Of a stretch of DNA of 64,000 nt, positions 10,031 through 16,911 are shown in pieces. How positions within the stretch are numbered: position 1 is the stretch's first letter; each line of letters begins with the position of its first letter. The notes beneath the pieces were generated by a model that was not told the origin of the DNA, searched no databases, and was given only the letters and a program-made list of their open reading frames with translations. A program made the translations under genes and the position numbers. Origin of the DNA: an uncultured Oscillospiraceae bacterium (GTDB lineage: Bacteria > Bacillota > Clostridia > Oscillospirales > Oscillospiraceae); assembly GCA_934631005.1 (NCBI GenBank), contig CAKTXA010000010.1, positions 1-64,000 on the forward strand, given 5' to 3'.

Positions 10031-10879
10031 ATGGCCATTCGGACCGATCTTGCCGTGGAGGAGCACGCGCTTTGGGCGCAGTCGGCGGGGGCGCAGACGG
10101 AGCTTCCGGGTGTGAGAGCCGCGCAGCGCGAGGTGCGCGGCGTGGGCATCCATACCGTCCGCATTCTCGATGAGGAGGGCGCGCGGCAGCTGCATAAGCC
10201 CGTGGGGACGTATGTGACGCTGGAGACCGACCCTTTGCGCCGCCGCGAGCCGAGCGGCTTTGCCCGCACGGTGCAGGTGATGGCCGCGGAGCTGGGAAAG
10301 CTTCTTGACCGCACGAAGCGCACGCTCGTCGTGGGGCTCGGCAACGCCGCCGTCACGCCCGACGCCGTGGGGCCGCTCACGCTGCGCAGTCTGATCGTCA
10401 CGCGCCACCTGCCTGTGCTCACGCAGCACGGCGGCTTCTGCGACCTCAGCGCGCTGGAGCCGGGCGTGCTCGGCACAACGGGTATGGAGAGCGCCGAGAC
10501 CGTCCGCGCGGTAGCGGACGCGATGCAGCCCGAGCAGATCGTGGTGGTGGACGCGCTCGCCGCGGCGGAGCCCGCGCGCATCTGCGCCAGCATCCAGCTC
10601 ACCGACACCGGCATCGTGCCGGGCTCGGGCGTTGGCAACAGCCGCGCCGCCTTCAGCCGCGAGACGCTCGGCGCGCCGGTGGTGGCCATCGGCGTACCCA
10701 CGGTCGTGGACGCGCAGACGCTTCTGCCGGAGGGGCAGACGTGCGCACCGGGGCTGATCGTCACCCCGCGCGATATTGACGCGCGCGTGCGCGAAACGGC
10801 GCAGGTGATCGGCTACGCGCTCGACCTCGCGCTGCACCGCGGGCTGCGGCTGGAGGATGTGCCGTGTTTTCTGGCATAA
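10031..10879 (+). CDS. gpr: Germination protease GPR
   Basis: GPR degrades small acid-soluble spore proteins during germination. The 282-residue product starts with the pro-region pattern RTDLAVEEHALW and contains the family blocks GIHTVRI, LVVGLGNAAVTPDAVGP, TGMESAETVRA and PGSGVGNSRAAFS followed by GAPVVAIGVPTVVDA. It is shorter than the roughly 370-residue Bacillus enzyme, which is common in Clostridia. GAGGTGATG precedes the start. Monocistronic; a forespore-type promoter lies immediately upstream. Confidence 0.95.
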   Translation: MAIRTDLAVEEHALWAQSAGAQTELPGVRAAQREVRGVGIHTVRILDEEGARQLHKPVGTYVTLETDPLRRREPSGFARTVQVMAAELGKLLDRTKRTLVVGLGNAAVTPDAVGPLTLRSLIVTRHLPVLTQHGGFCDLSALEPGVLGTTGMESAETVRAVADAMQPEQIVVVDALAAAEPARICASIQLTDTGIVPGSGVGNSRAAFSRETLGAPVVAIGVPTVVDAQTLLPEGQTCAPGLIVTPRDIDARVRETAQVIGYALDLALHRGLRLEDVPCFLA

Positions 10880-10942
10880 TGTTTTGAAGCGTTATGTCAA
10901 TTATATTATCTAAAATTTTTTTGATTCCGCCGAAAATGTTCC

Positions 10943-11018
10943 TGTTGATAAACCTGTTGAAGATGTGAATAACTCTTGCGTTTCGGGAGTTATTCACATC
11001 ATGCACAGTTTATGCACA
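10943..11018. promoter_or_regulatory. Cluster of DnaA-box-like 9-mers
   Basis: Three exact matches to TTATNCACA occur: 10964-10972 (reverse), 10990-10998 and 11010-11018. Near matches with one mismatch lie at 10943-10951 (reverse, against TTATCCACA) and 10999-11007. The first two exact sites form the arms of a 14-bp perfect inverted repeat (10962-10975 and 10987-11000, 11-nt spacer). No T run follows, so it is not an ordinary terminator. An AT-rich tract lies just upstream (about 10890-10925). dnaA and dnaN are not in the window, so a DnaA-binding regulatory or titration site is likelier than oriC. Confidence 0.55.
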
Positions 11019-11027
11019 GGAGGCGGA

Positions 11028-11114
11028 ATGCAATTTTTTCTCCGGGAAAAGGGTAACAAAAATCAAACATCGCCGCGCGATCCGGCGGGAAAACGGGATT
11101 ACGTCAACTTGTGA
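11028..11114 (+). CDS. Possible 28-residue small protein
   Basis: A short frame starts at ATG 11028 behind a perfect AGGAGG (11018-11023), 4 nt upstream, and ends at TGA 11112-11114. The product is basic and hydrophilic (starts MQFFLREKG). The ribosome-binding site abuts the last DnaA-box-like site. Without homologues this remains a candidate only. The rest of 10880-11300 shows no other gene. Confidence 0.25.
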   Translation: MQFFLREKGNKNQTSPRDPAGKRDYVNL

Positions 11115-11300
11115 ACGCGAAAATCGAGGCAAAAAAGTTCCGGTTTGTGCAAAAATAACGGTTTTGCCGCCCAGATGGCACGCTGTTCGGGTAAAATGTC
11201 GATTTTGTGGGGATTTTGCCGCCCGCAGGGGAAAATACACTTGCAATCAGGGGCAAATGCAGTATGATAGGCACGAAAAGAGAAACAGGAGGGTCTCGCG

Positions 11301-11609
11301 ATGCAGAATATGCTCGAGGCCATGATGCTCATCTGCTTTGGGTTTTCGTGGCCGATCTCGCTCATCAACAACTACCGCACACGCACGGCGCACGGCATGA
11401 GCCTGCCGTTCATCCTGCTGATCATCTTCGGCTATGTCTGCGGCATCACCGCCAAGATCATCGCCGGCAAGATCAACTATGTGCTGATCGTGTATTTCTT
11501 CAATCTCTTCGCCGTGAGCCTGAACCTGCTGGTGTATTTCCGCAACCGGAAGATCGACCGCCAGGTCCATAAGGACGCCAATACGAAAAGAACGGCGATC
11601 AAGTCTTGA
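11301..11609 (+). CDS. SemiSWEET / PQ-loop family small membrane transporter
   Basis: The 102-residue protein has three hydrophobic segments (about residues 5-22, 35-55, 62-82) separated by the PQ-loop-like turn SWPISLINNYRTRTAHGMSLPF. This is the layout of bacterial SemiSWEETs, which work as dimers to move small sugars or related solutes. The substrate is unknown. AGGAGGG lies 8 nt before the ATG. The stop codon overlaps the -35 box of the promoter for the following non-coding RNA. Confidence 0.75.
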   Translation: MQNMLEAMMLICFGFSWPISLINNYRTRTAHGMSLPFILLIIFGYVCGITAKIIAGKINYVLIVYFFNLFAVSLNLLVYFRNRKIDRQVHKDANTKRTAIKS

Positions 11610-11633
11610 CTTTTTGCGCGAAACTGCTATATT
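11606..11633 (+). promoter_or_regulatory. Strong sigma-A promoter of the non-coding RNA
   Basis: TTGACT (11606-11611) and TATATT (11628-11633) are separated by 16 bp. The -35 hexamer overlaps the stop codon of the SemiSWEET gene. Initiation is expected near 11640. Confidence 0.7.
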
Positions 11634-11639
11634 TAGTAG

Positions 11640-11983
11640 TAGCGTATCCACAACTTCATACCATATGTGCTCAGGGACGTGTAACCCGGGTATGCTGCGG
11701 CAGATCCGGGTGAAAAAGGAAGGGGTAACCAAACCCGCGCGACCGGCGCCGTGGGCCCAAGGATGCACCGAGGCGGTATGACCGCTGGGGCGAAAGCCCG
11801 TCATTGCAGAGGATTCTGTGAGAAGACAGGTTGCAGACGTGGCAGGAAACTGCCGTGGGGCGAGACGGAAGACTTGCTGTCCCCCGTGCGATCGCACGGT
11901 TCGTATACGATTGGGCGCATTCGGGCGTGCTTCTCCGAATGCTGAGCTTCGCAGTGCACGCCGGTCATCTGACCGGCGTTTTG
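11640..11983 (+). ncRNA. Probable large structured non-coding RNA (class not identified)
   Basis: The roughly 340-nt stretch has its own promoter and ends in a hairpin (ACGCCGGT/ACCGGCGT, 11958-11979) with TTTT. No open frame in it has a convincing start or composition. It is dense in helices: ACCCGG with CCGGGT near the 5' end, GCGGT-atg-ACCGC, GGGC-gaaa-GCCC, GGCAG-gaaa-CTGCC (two GNRA tetraloops) and GCATTCGG with CCGAATGC. The segment AAGGGGTAACCAAACCC looks like a conserved unpaired core. It does not match RNase P, tmRNA, SRP, 6S or cobalamin-riboswitch signatures as I know them. Size and style recall stand-alone Firmicutes RNAs such as the raiA motif, but I could not confirm this. Confidence 0.65.
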
Positions 11984-12001
11984 TCTGTGTGCCGTTTTTG
12001 T

Positions 12002-12032
12002 AAGCCGCCGCTTGTTGATCGGCGGCTTTTTT
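12002..12032 (+). terminator. Second terminator behind the non-coding RNA
   Basis: AAGCCGCCG (12002-12010) and CGGCGGCTT (12020-12028) form a perfect stem followed by six T. Together with the hairpin at 11958-11979 it makes a tandem terminator that insulates the downstream surface-protein block. Confidence 0.85.
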
Positions 12033-12108
12033 GCGCACACGGGCCCGCGCGCCCGGGAATATGCTTGCCGCGCTTTGTCCTGCCAGACGGGGCGTGTCAA
12101 TACTGACC

Positions 12109-12210
12109 CGGTTTCATTCCCCCCTTATGAAACCGACTGCCGAAGGACCGCATGTGGGGCATACGGTCCGCCTGCCCACGGGCTTCGGTTCTGGGAACGC
12201 CGAAGCCCGT
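12109..12210 (+). promoter_or_regulatory. Leader with three consecutive hairpins
   Basis: Three inverted repeats lie in a row before the first surface-protein gene: CGGTTTCAT/ATGAAACCG (12109-12135), GGACCG/CGGTCC extended by ATG/CAT (about 12145-12170), and an 11-bp stem ACGGGCTTCGG/CCGAAGCCCGT (12178-12210). None has a T run, so they are probably operator or mRNA-structure elements. The last ends 16 nt before the Shine-Dalgarno sequence. Confidence 0.5.
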
Positions 12211-12246
12211 GTTCAGCAGGATACAAAGGAGGAACGATATAACGAT

Positions 12247-13530
12247 ATGAAAAAGCGACTGAGTTCGCTGCTGTTTCTTGCAGCGCTGCTGGTGGGGCTT
12301 TTGAGCGTCCCGGCGGGCGCGAAATACGGCAGCTCGTATGATTATGACGAGACGGATGCCGCGCAGGTCACCGTCACCGTGACGCTCGCCTACAACGGCG
12401 TGCCGCTGTACGGAAACAACAGCGAGGAAACGCCGCTGGCGCATCTGGACGTCACGGTGCCGTATTTCAGTCTGGAGCCATACGGCCTGTCGGACTATGA
12501 CCGCTATCCGGCGCGCGTCATCACCGAAGGCGTGGAGAAGCCGATCGTCTTCTACGACAGGAACAAAGATGTCATCAAACGCCCGACGGCGCTGCACGCC
12601 ATCCTCTGGCTGCTGGAGCGGTACTACTACGGCCTGTCCGAAGATGAATGCGGCAAGGGTGCGGCCTGTACGCAGAAGTACTTTGGTCGGTATTCAGGCA
12701 AGATGTACGACCTCAACGGCGGGGAATACCCGAACGGGCAGGCGGGACTGGCCGTCGGCGGCAGCCCAACGAGCCTGTACATGACCGAGTTCTGGGGTCA
12801 TAACTATAACCTCATGTACTTCCGCAACCACGCCTATCCGCTGGCGTATGACGGCTGGGGCAGCACGGCGGACTATCAGCTTCTGTCCGACGGCGACACG
12901 CTGGACTTCGGCCTGTTCTCCAACAGCGATTTTTTCAGCGGCGGCGCGTTTGCGTGCTTCGGTCAGGATACCTACACCGTGGACACGGGCCAGCCGCTGC
13001 GTGTTTTGATGCAGCAAAGATCGACCGGCCAGCCCGTCAGCGGCGGCAGCGCCGGGTTCACGCCGTCCACCGGCCTGACCGCGGCGGTGTACGATGCGTA
13101 CTGGCAGCCCGTAAAGGACGCCACGCTGACGCCCGCGGGCGAGGACGGCTGGTATACCGTCACCTTCCCGCGGGCGGGTACCTACTATCTGCTGGGCCGT
13201 GACCCGAACTGGGGCAAGAACGACGCGAACATCGCGCCCGCCACAGCCAAGGTCGTGGTGACCGAGCCGCAGCAGGCAGGGCTTGCGCATACCGATGTGC
13301 AGCAGGGGAGCGGCGGCGTGCAGCTGCGGTGCGTGCTGGAGACCCCCGGCGGGCAGCTCATCGCGGCGCTGTTCCGGGATGGGTGGCTGATCACAACGTC
13401 TTTGCTGGACGTTACGGCGGCGGGCGCGCAGACGCTCACGCTCCCGTCCGGCGGCGACACGGTCAAGCTCTTCCGCGTGCTGGACGGAGCCGCGCCGGAA
13501 GCGGCGTTCACAGGTAAACTTGGCGGCTGA
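12247..13530 (+). CDS. Secreted protein with a DUF4430-like (transcobalamin-C-like) region
   Basis: The product has 427 residues. An N-terminal signal peptide (KKRLSSLLFLAALLVGLL, cleavage probably after PAGA) is followed by a region, about residues 110-225, containing HAILWLLERYYYG, LYMTEFWGHNYNLMYFRNH and YQLLSDGDTLDFGLFS. That is the pattern of the DUF4430 beta-grasp domain, which shares its fold with the C-terminal domain of transcobalamin. The rest is beta-rich. AAAGGAGG lies 14 nt before the ATG, unusually far; an 8-bp tandem duplication (12233-12240 and 12241-12248) explains this. First gene of an eight-gene same-strand block. DUF4430 is a pattern-level call. Confidence 0.65.
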   Translation: MKKRLSSLLFLAALLVGLLSVPAGAKYGSSYDYDETDAAQVTVTVTLAYNGVPLYGNNSEETPLAHLDVTVPYFSLEPYGLSDYDRYPARVITEGVEKPIVFYDRNKDVIKRPTALHAILWLLERYYYGLSEDECGKGAACTQKYFGRYSGKMYDLNGGEYPNGQAGLAVGGSPTSLYMTEFWGHNYNLMYFRNHAYPLAYDGWGSTADYQLLSDGDTLDFGLFSNSDFFSGGAFACFGQDTYTVDTGQPLRVLMQQRSTGQPVSGGSAGFTPSTGLTAAVYDAYWQPVKDATLTPAGEDGWYTVTFPRAGTYYLLGRDPNWGKNDANIAPATAKVVVTEPQQAGLAHTDVQQGSGGVQLRCVLETPGGQLIAALFRDGWLITTSLLDVTAAGAQTLTLPSGGDTVKLFRVLDGAAPEAAFTGKLGG

Positions 13531-13564
13531 GCCGCCTGGAAATAGAAAGAAGGAGAAAACAAAG

Positions 13565-16500
13565 ATGGACAATGTGAAAAGATCCCATGTCCGCCGCGCC
13601 GCAGCGCTAGTACTAGCGCTGGTCATGGTGCTCAGCACCATGACCATGATGGCCTTTGCCGCGGACAACAAGGTCACGGTAGAGTTTAAGGGGCTGCATA
13701 ATGCGCAGCTCGCGGATATTAAGCTCTATACGTATGAGAATGACGTAAAGGGCACGGATGATCTGCTGGCCAGCCTCGAGCGCGTGCCGGACGGCTATCA
13801 GATGAAGTACACCGATGTCGAGCTCACCCCCGGCGACTACTGGGTGGACGGCTATGATGAGAATGGAGACTGCAATGGCGGTCTGGCGATCACCGTGGAC
13901 GCAGACCATACGTCTTTTACGTTCCAGCGCTACTATAGAGTCCGCGCCACAAATTCCGGCTGGGTCGCTGGCACGGATTATACGATCGAAGTTACGCTCA
14001 CCGATACTGTTGGAGCGTCGCGTCTGCTCGCGCTCGGTACGGCCGTAGAAAGTAAGGGGTATGCATGGGAAGCGACCCGTACCAGCTTCATCTTTGTGGT
14101 AGGCGATACGGTCAGCGTCACGCTTCGTCCGGACGTGGAGAAGCATCCGAACTTTAACCCGCTGACAGATACCAGAACGCCGAAAGATACACAGTCCCTT
14201 GACAAAGAGTGCAAGGAATTCTTCAATGTCTCGTTCAGCGCGCCTGCGGGCTCGACGGTCGATATGGGTACGCTGAAGAACTACTTTGTGTACACCTTCC
14301 TTGAGCCCTATGTGCGGGATACCGAAGCAGGCACCGCAACGTTCCGTGTTGATAAGGGGACAACGTATTTTTATCGCGTGCGCAATCCGCAGGGCGCGAC
14401 CTATTGGAACTACAAGTCCTGGTCCGCCAATGAGGACATCACGATCACGGAAAAAGACCTCGGCATGGACGACGGCGAGTTCAACAAGAGCACGATCTAC
14501 CACTTTGAAAATAACGTCTATGATCGTGCAGGTATTTACCTGAACATCAACACCAAGGGCTACAAGAGCATGGTTACCGGCGATACGTTCGAGCTCAACT
14601 CATTCCGCAACTGGTTTTCGATAGAGAGTCCTAGGAACGCACAGGTCGCGCTGCCGGAGATGCACTATCAGGTCATCGACGCAAACGGTGATCCCAGCGA
14701 CGTTGTGACCATCACGCCGAATGAGCTGAATAGCAACGTGGCTGTGATGGAGGCCCAAAAGGCCGGTACGGCCATTGTGCTGGTCACGTATGACGCAATG
14801 ACGAATATGACTGGCCAGAGCAATGAAAGTACGAAAACTGTTGATTCGCAGCGTTTTTCAGCGATCTGGCCGGAACTGACGGGCGTGTTTGTTGTGACGG
14901 TCGATGCAGACGGCAGCGCCATCCAGACCAACATGGAGCTTGACCGTATGGATGCTGTGATCGAAAAGGATGAAGCTCGCCAGCTCGATGCCGAGCATGA
15001 CATCCTGTTCTACACCGGCGACAGCGGCGCGACCTACAGCTTTAAGCCCGAGACTGGCTGCACCGTGAGTGTCCTGCGCCCCACCGTGACCGAAACAGCG
15101 CTGACCTATTCCGGCGGCTTTGTGACGGACGGTGTGACCAAAGCAAGCGACGGCACCATGACTGTTACCGGCCTTGTGACCGGCCGCAGCATCATCAAGG
15201 TCACAAAGAACGGCCTTTCTACCTATCAAGTCATTACCGCGCGTCAGGTGAGCTACAAGCTCGTGGACGCGAATGGTGTCGAACTGACAGACGAGGCCAA
15301 GACCCATGTCGCGCCCGGTGACACTGTCACTGTCCAGTTCTCAAACCTGATCAGCCCGAAGGAAAAGCTCTCCGGTGTCTATAATTTCAATTTCACACCG
15401 TACCTTGAGGGCGAGGATGGATCCTTCTTCAAGGGTGATGCTGGCGGCGGGCGGTATGATATTGGTGTCTATGATTTCAGCGGTAATCCGGTGCGCCAAA
15501 AACTGAATATTACTATCCCGAAGTACTGGATCGAAGATACCTATACATTGACCGGTGCGATCAAGCGGGGCGGTTATGCGGGCGTTCCGACACACCGCGG
15601 CGTTACCTATGCCAATGGCACTAATCCAAAGTTTGACGCGCCCAATGTCTCTGGTATCCTCAGCCGCCTGCCGGAGGTCTCTGTGGCAGTGAACAGCTCC
15701 AATTCCGATCTGCTGCGCGTGCAGCTCCGTTTTGAGGACGAGACGGGCAAGACCGTTGCCGTTTCTCCGGACGAGATCACCATTCAGGACAGCTACAATG
15801 TTAGATCCATGCTGACCGCTGACGGCCAGTTCGGCGCAGTTGCGGGCGACTTCACCTATGCGGTCGAAAAGGCCGGTTATGAAGCCAAAAACGGCACTCT
15901 CGCCGTGAGCGGCACCGCCCTCGAGTTCACCATCACGCTCACCCGTACCGCCGACAAGATCGCGGCGGAAGCGGTCGAAGCGGAGATCGCCGCCATCGGC
16001 ACCGTTACGAAAAACAGCGGCGAAAAGCTCGCCGCCGTGCGCAAGGCGTATGAGTCCCTGACCGATGCGCAGAAGGAACTCGTCGGCAATCTCGGCGCGC
16101 TGACCGCCGCCGAGAGCCGCTATGAGCGTCTTGTGAACGCCGACCGCACGGACACCGTCGGCAAGCCCTCCGTCCGCGAGGACGCGGGCAGCGACGAAGC
16201 GGCTGACGACGTCTCCTACAGCGACGTGAAGGACGGCGACTGGTTCGCAGACGCTGTGCAGTCCATGACCGGGCTCGGCCTGATGTCCGGCACCGGCAGC
16301 GGCAAATTCTCTCCGAATGCCGACACCACCCGCGCGATGATCGTCACCATCCTCGCCCGTCTGGACGGCGAAGAGACCTCCGGCACACCGTGGTACGCCG
16401 CGGGCCGCGCCTGGGCGATGGAGAACGGCGTGTCCGACGGCACGAACATGGACGGCAAGATCACTCGCGAGCAGCTGTGCGCCATGCTCTACCGTTACGC

Positions 16501-16717
16501 GCAGCTCCGCGGCTATGACACCACGCAGGGCGGCATGGCCGTCCGCGAGTTCGCGGACTATGGCAGCATCTCCGCCTACGCGCTGGACGCGATGACGTGG
16601 GCCGTGAACGCCGGGCTCGTGCAGGGCCGCAGCGGCAGGCTCGCCCCGCAGGGCTATGCGACCCGCGCGGAGATCGCGGTCATTCTTGACAGATTCCTGA
16701 CGAATATCGTAAAATGA
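13565..16717 (+). CDS. Large S-layer-homology surface protein
   Basis: This 1050-residue protein has a clear signal peptide (ends MMAFAA), a long beta-rich ectodomain (about 30-800) with Ig-like and carboxypeptidase-regulatory-like stretches, a helical FIVAR-like module (about 804-860; TVTKNSGEKLAAVRKAYESL), and three SLH repeats (about 884-1050) containing YSDVKDGDWFADAV, WAMENGVSDG and YATRAEIAVILDRF. SLH repeats bind secondary cell-wall polymer, so the protein should be displayed on the surface. AAGGAG precedes the ATG at 13565. It is 34 bp after the DUF4430-like gene, so cotranscription is likely. The ligand is unknown. Confidence 0.85.
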   Translation: MDNVKRSHVRRAAALVLALVMVLSTMTMMAFAADNKVTVEFKGLHNAQLADIKLYTYENDVKGTDDLLASLERVPDGYQMKYTDVELTPGDYWVDGYDENGDCNGGLAITVDADHTSFTFQRYYRVRATNSGWVAGTDYTIEVTLTDTVGASRLLALGTAVESKGYAWEATRTSFIFVVGDTVSVTLRPDVEKHPNFNPLTDTRTPKDTQSLDKECKEFFNVSFSAPAGSTVDMGTLKNYFVYTFLEPYVRDTEAGTATFRVDKGTTYFYRVRNPQGATYWNYKSWSANEDITITEKDLGMDDGEFNKSTIYHFENNVYDRAGIYLNINTKGYKSMVTGDTFELNSFRNWFSIESPRNAQVALPEMHYQVIDANGDPSDVVTITPNELNSNVAVMEAQKAGTAIVLVTYDAMTNMTGQSNESTKTVDSQRFSAIWPELTGVFVVTVDADGSAIQTNMELDRMDAVIEKDEARQLDAEHDILFYTGDSGATYSFKPETGCTVSVLRPTVTETALTYSGGFVTDGVTKASDGTMTVTGLVTGRSIIKVTKNGLSTYQVITARQVSYKLVDANGVELTDEAKTHVAPGDTVTVQFSNLISPKEKLSGVYNFNFTPYLEGEDGSFFKGDAGGGRYDIGVYDFSGNPVRQKLNITIPKYWIEDTYTLTGAIKRGGYAGVPTHRGVTYANGTNPKFDAPNVSGILSRLPEVSVAVNSSNSDLLRVQLRFEDETGKTVAVSPDEITIQDSYNVRSMLTADGQFGAVAGDFTYAVEKAGYEAKNGTLAVSGTALEFTITLTRTADKIAAEAVEAEIAAIGTVTKNSGEKLAAVRKAYESLTDAQKELVGNLGALTAAESRYERLVNADRTDTVGKPSVREDAGSDEAADDVSYSDVKDGDWFADAVQSMTGLGLMSGTGSGKFSPNADTTRAMIVTILARLDGEETSGTPWYAAGRAWAMENGVSDGTNMDGKITREQLCAMLYRYAQLRGYDTTQGGMAVREFADYGSISAYALDAMTWAVNAGLVQGRSGRLAPQGYATRAEIAVILDRFLTNIVK

Positions 16718-16725
16718 TAAAGCCT

Positions 16726-16764
16726 GTTTTCACCGGGGCGCGTTCTGCGCCCCGGGCGGAAAAC
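16726..16764. repeat. Long GC hairpin after the SLH gene
   Basis: GTTTTC and CCGGGGCGC pair with GCGCCCCGG and GAAAAC around a 5-nt loop. No T run follows, so it may stabilise or attenuate the transcript rather than end it. A second smaller inverted repeat, TTATCTG/CAGATAA around a palindrome, lies at about 16820-16858. Nothing else is seen in 16718-16911. Confidence 0.55.
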
Positions 16765-16911
16765 TGAACAGCTGCAGACAAGCCGGACGAACGTGCGGGA
16801 CCCCGCGCGGGCGTGTGGCTTATCTGTGTTTTTACGCCGCGGCGTGAAGATGCAGATAAACTCCACGCAAAGGACAAAATACCGCCGATCTCGGCGTGAA
16901 ACTGGTACGCT

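Noticed and set aside
9599..10837. 412-codon reading that would fuse rpsT to sequence antisense to gpr
   Set aside because: S20 starts at 9862 with a perfect Shine-Dalgarno sequence and its own promoter; the upstream extension is a gpr shadow.
10962..11000. Terminator of gpr
   Set aside because: The 14-bp inverted repeat is strong but is followed by ATGCACAG with no T run, and its arms are DnaA-box-like sites.
10943..11018. Chromosomal origin of replication
   Set aside because: DnaA-box-like sites and an AT-rich tract are present, but dnaA, dnaN, rpmH, recF and gyrB are absent from the neighbourhood and the genes around are ordinary.
11640..11983. Cobalamin riboswitch upstream of the DUF4430 block
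   Set aside because: A riboswitch would suit the transcobalamin idea, and GGCAGGAAACTGCC looks slightly like a B12 box, but it is a self-complementary hairpin. The other conserved core blocks are not recognisable, and two terminators separate it from the genes.
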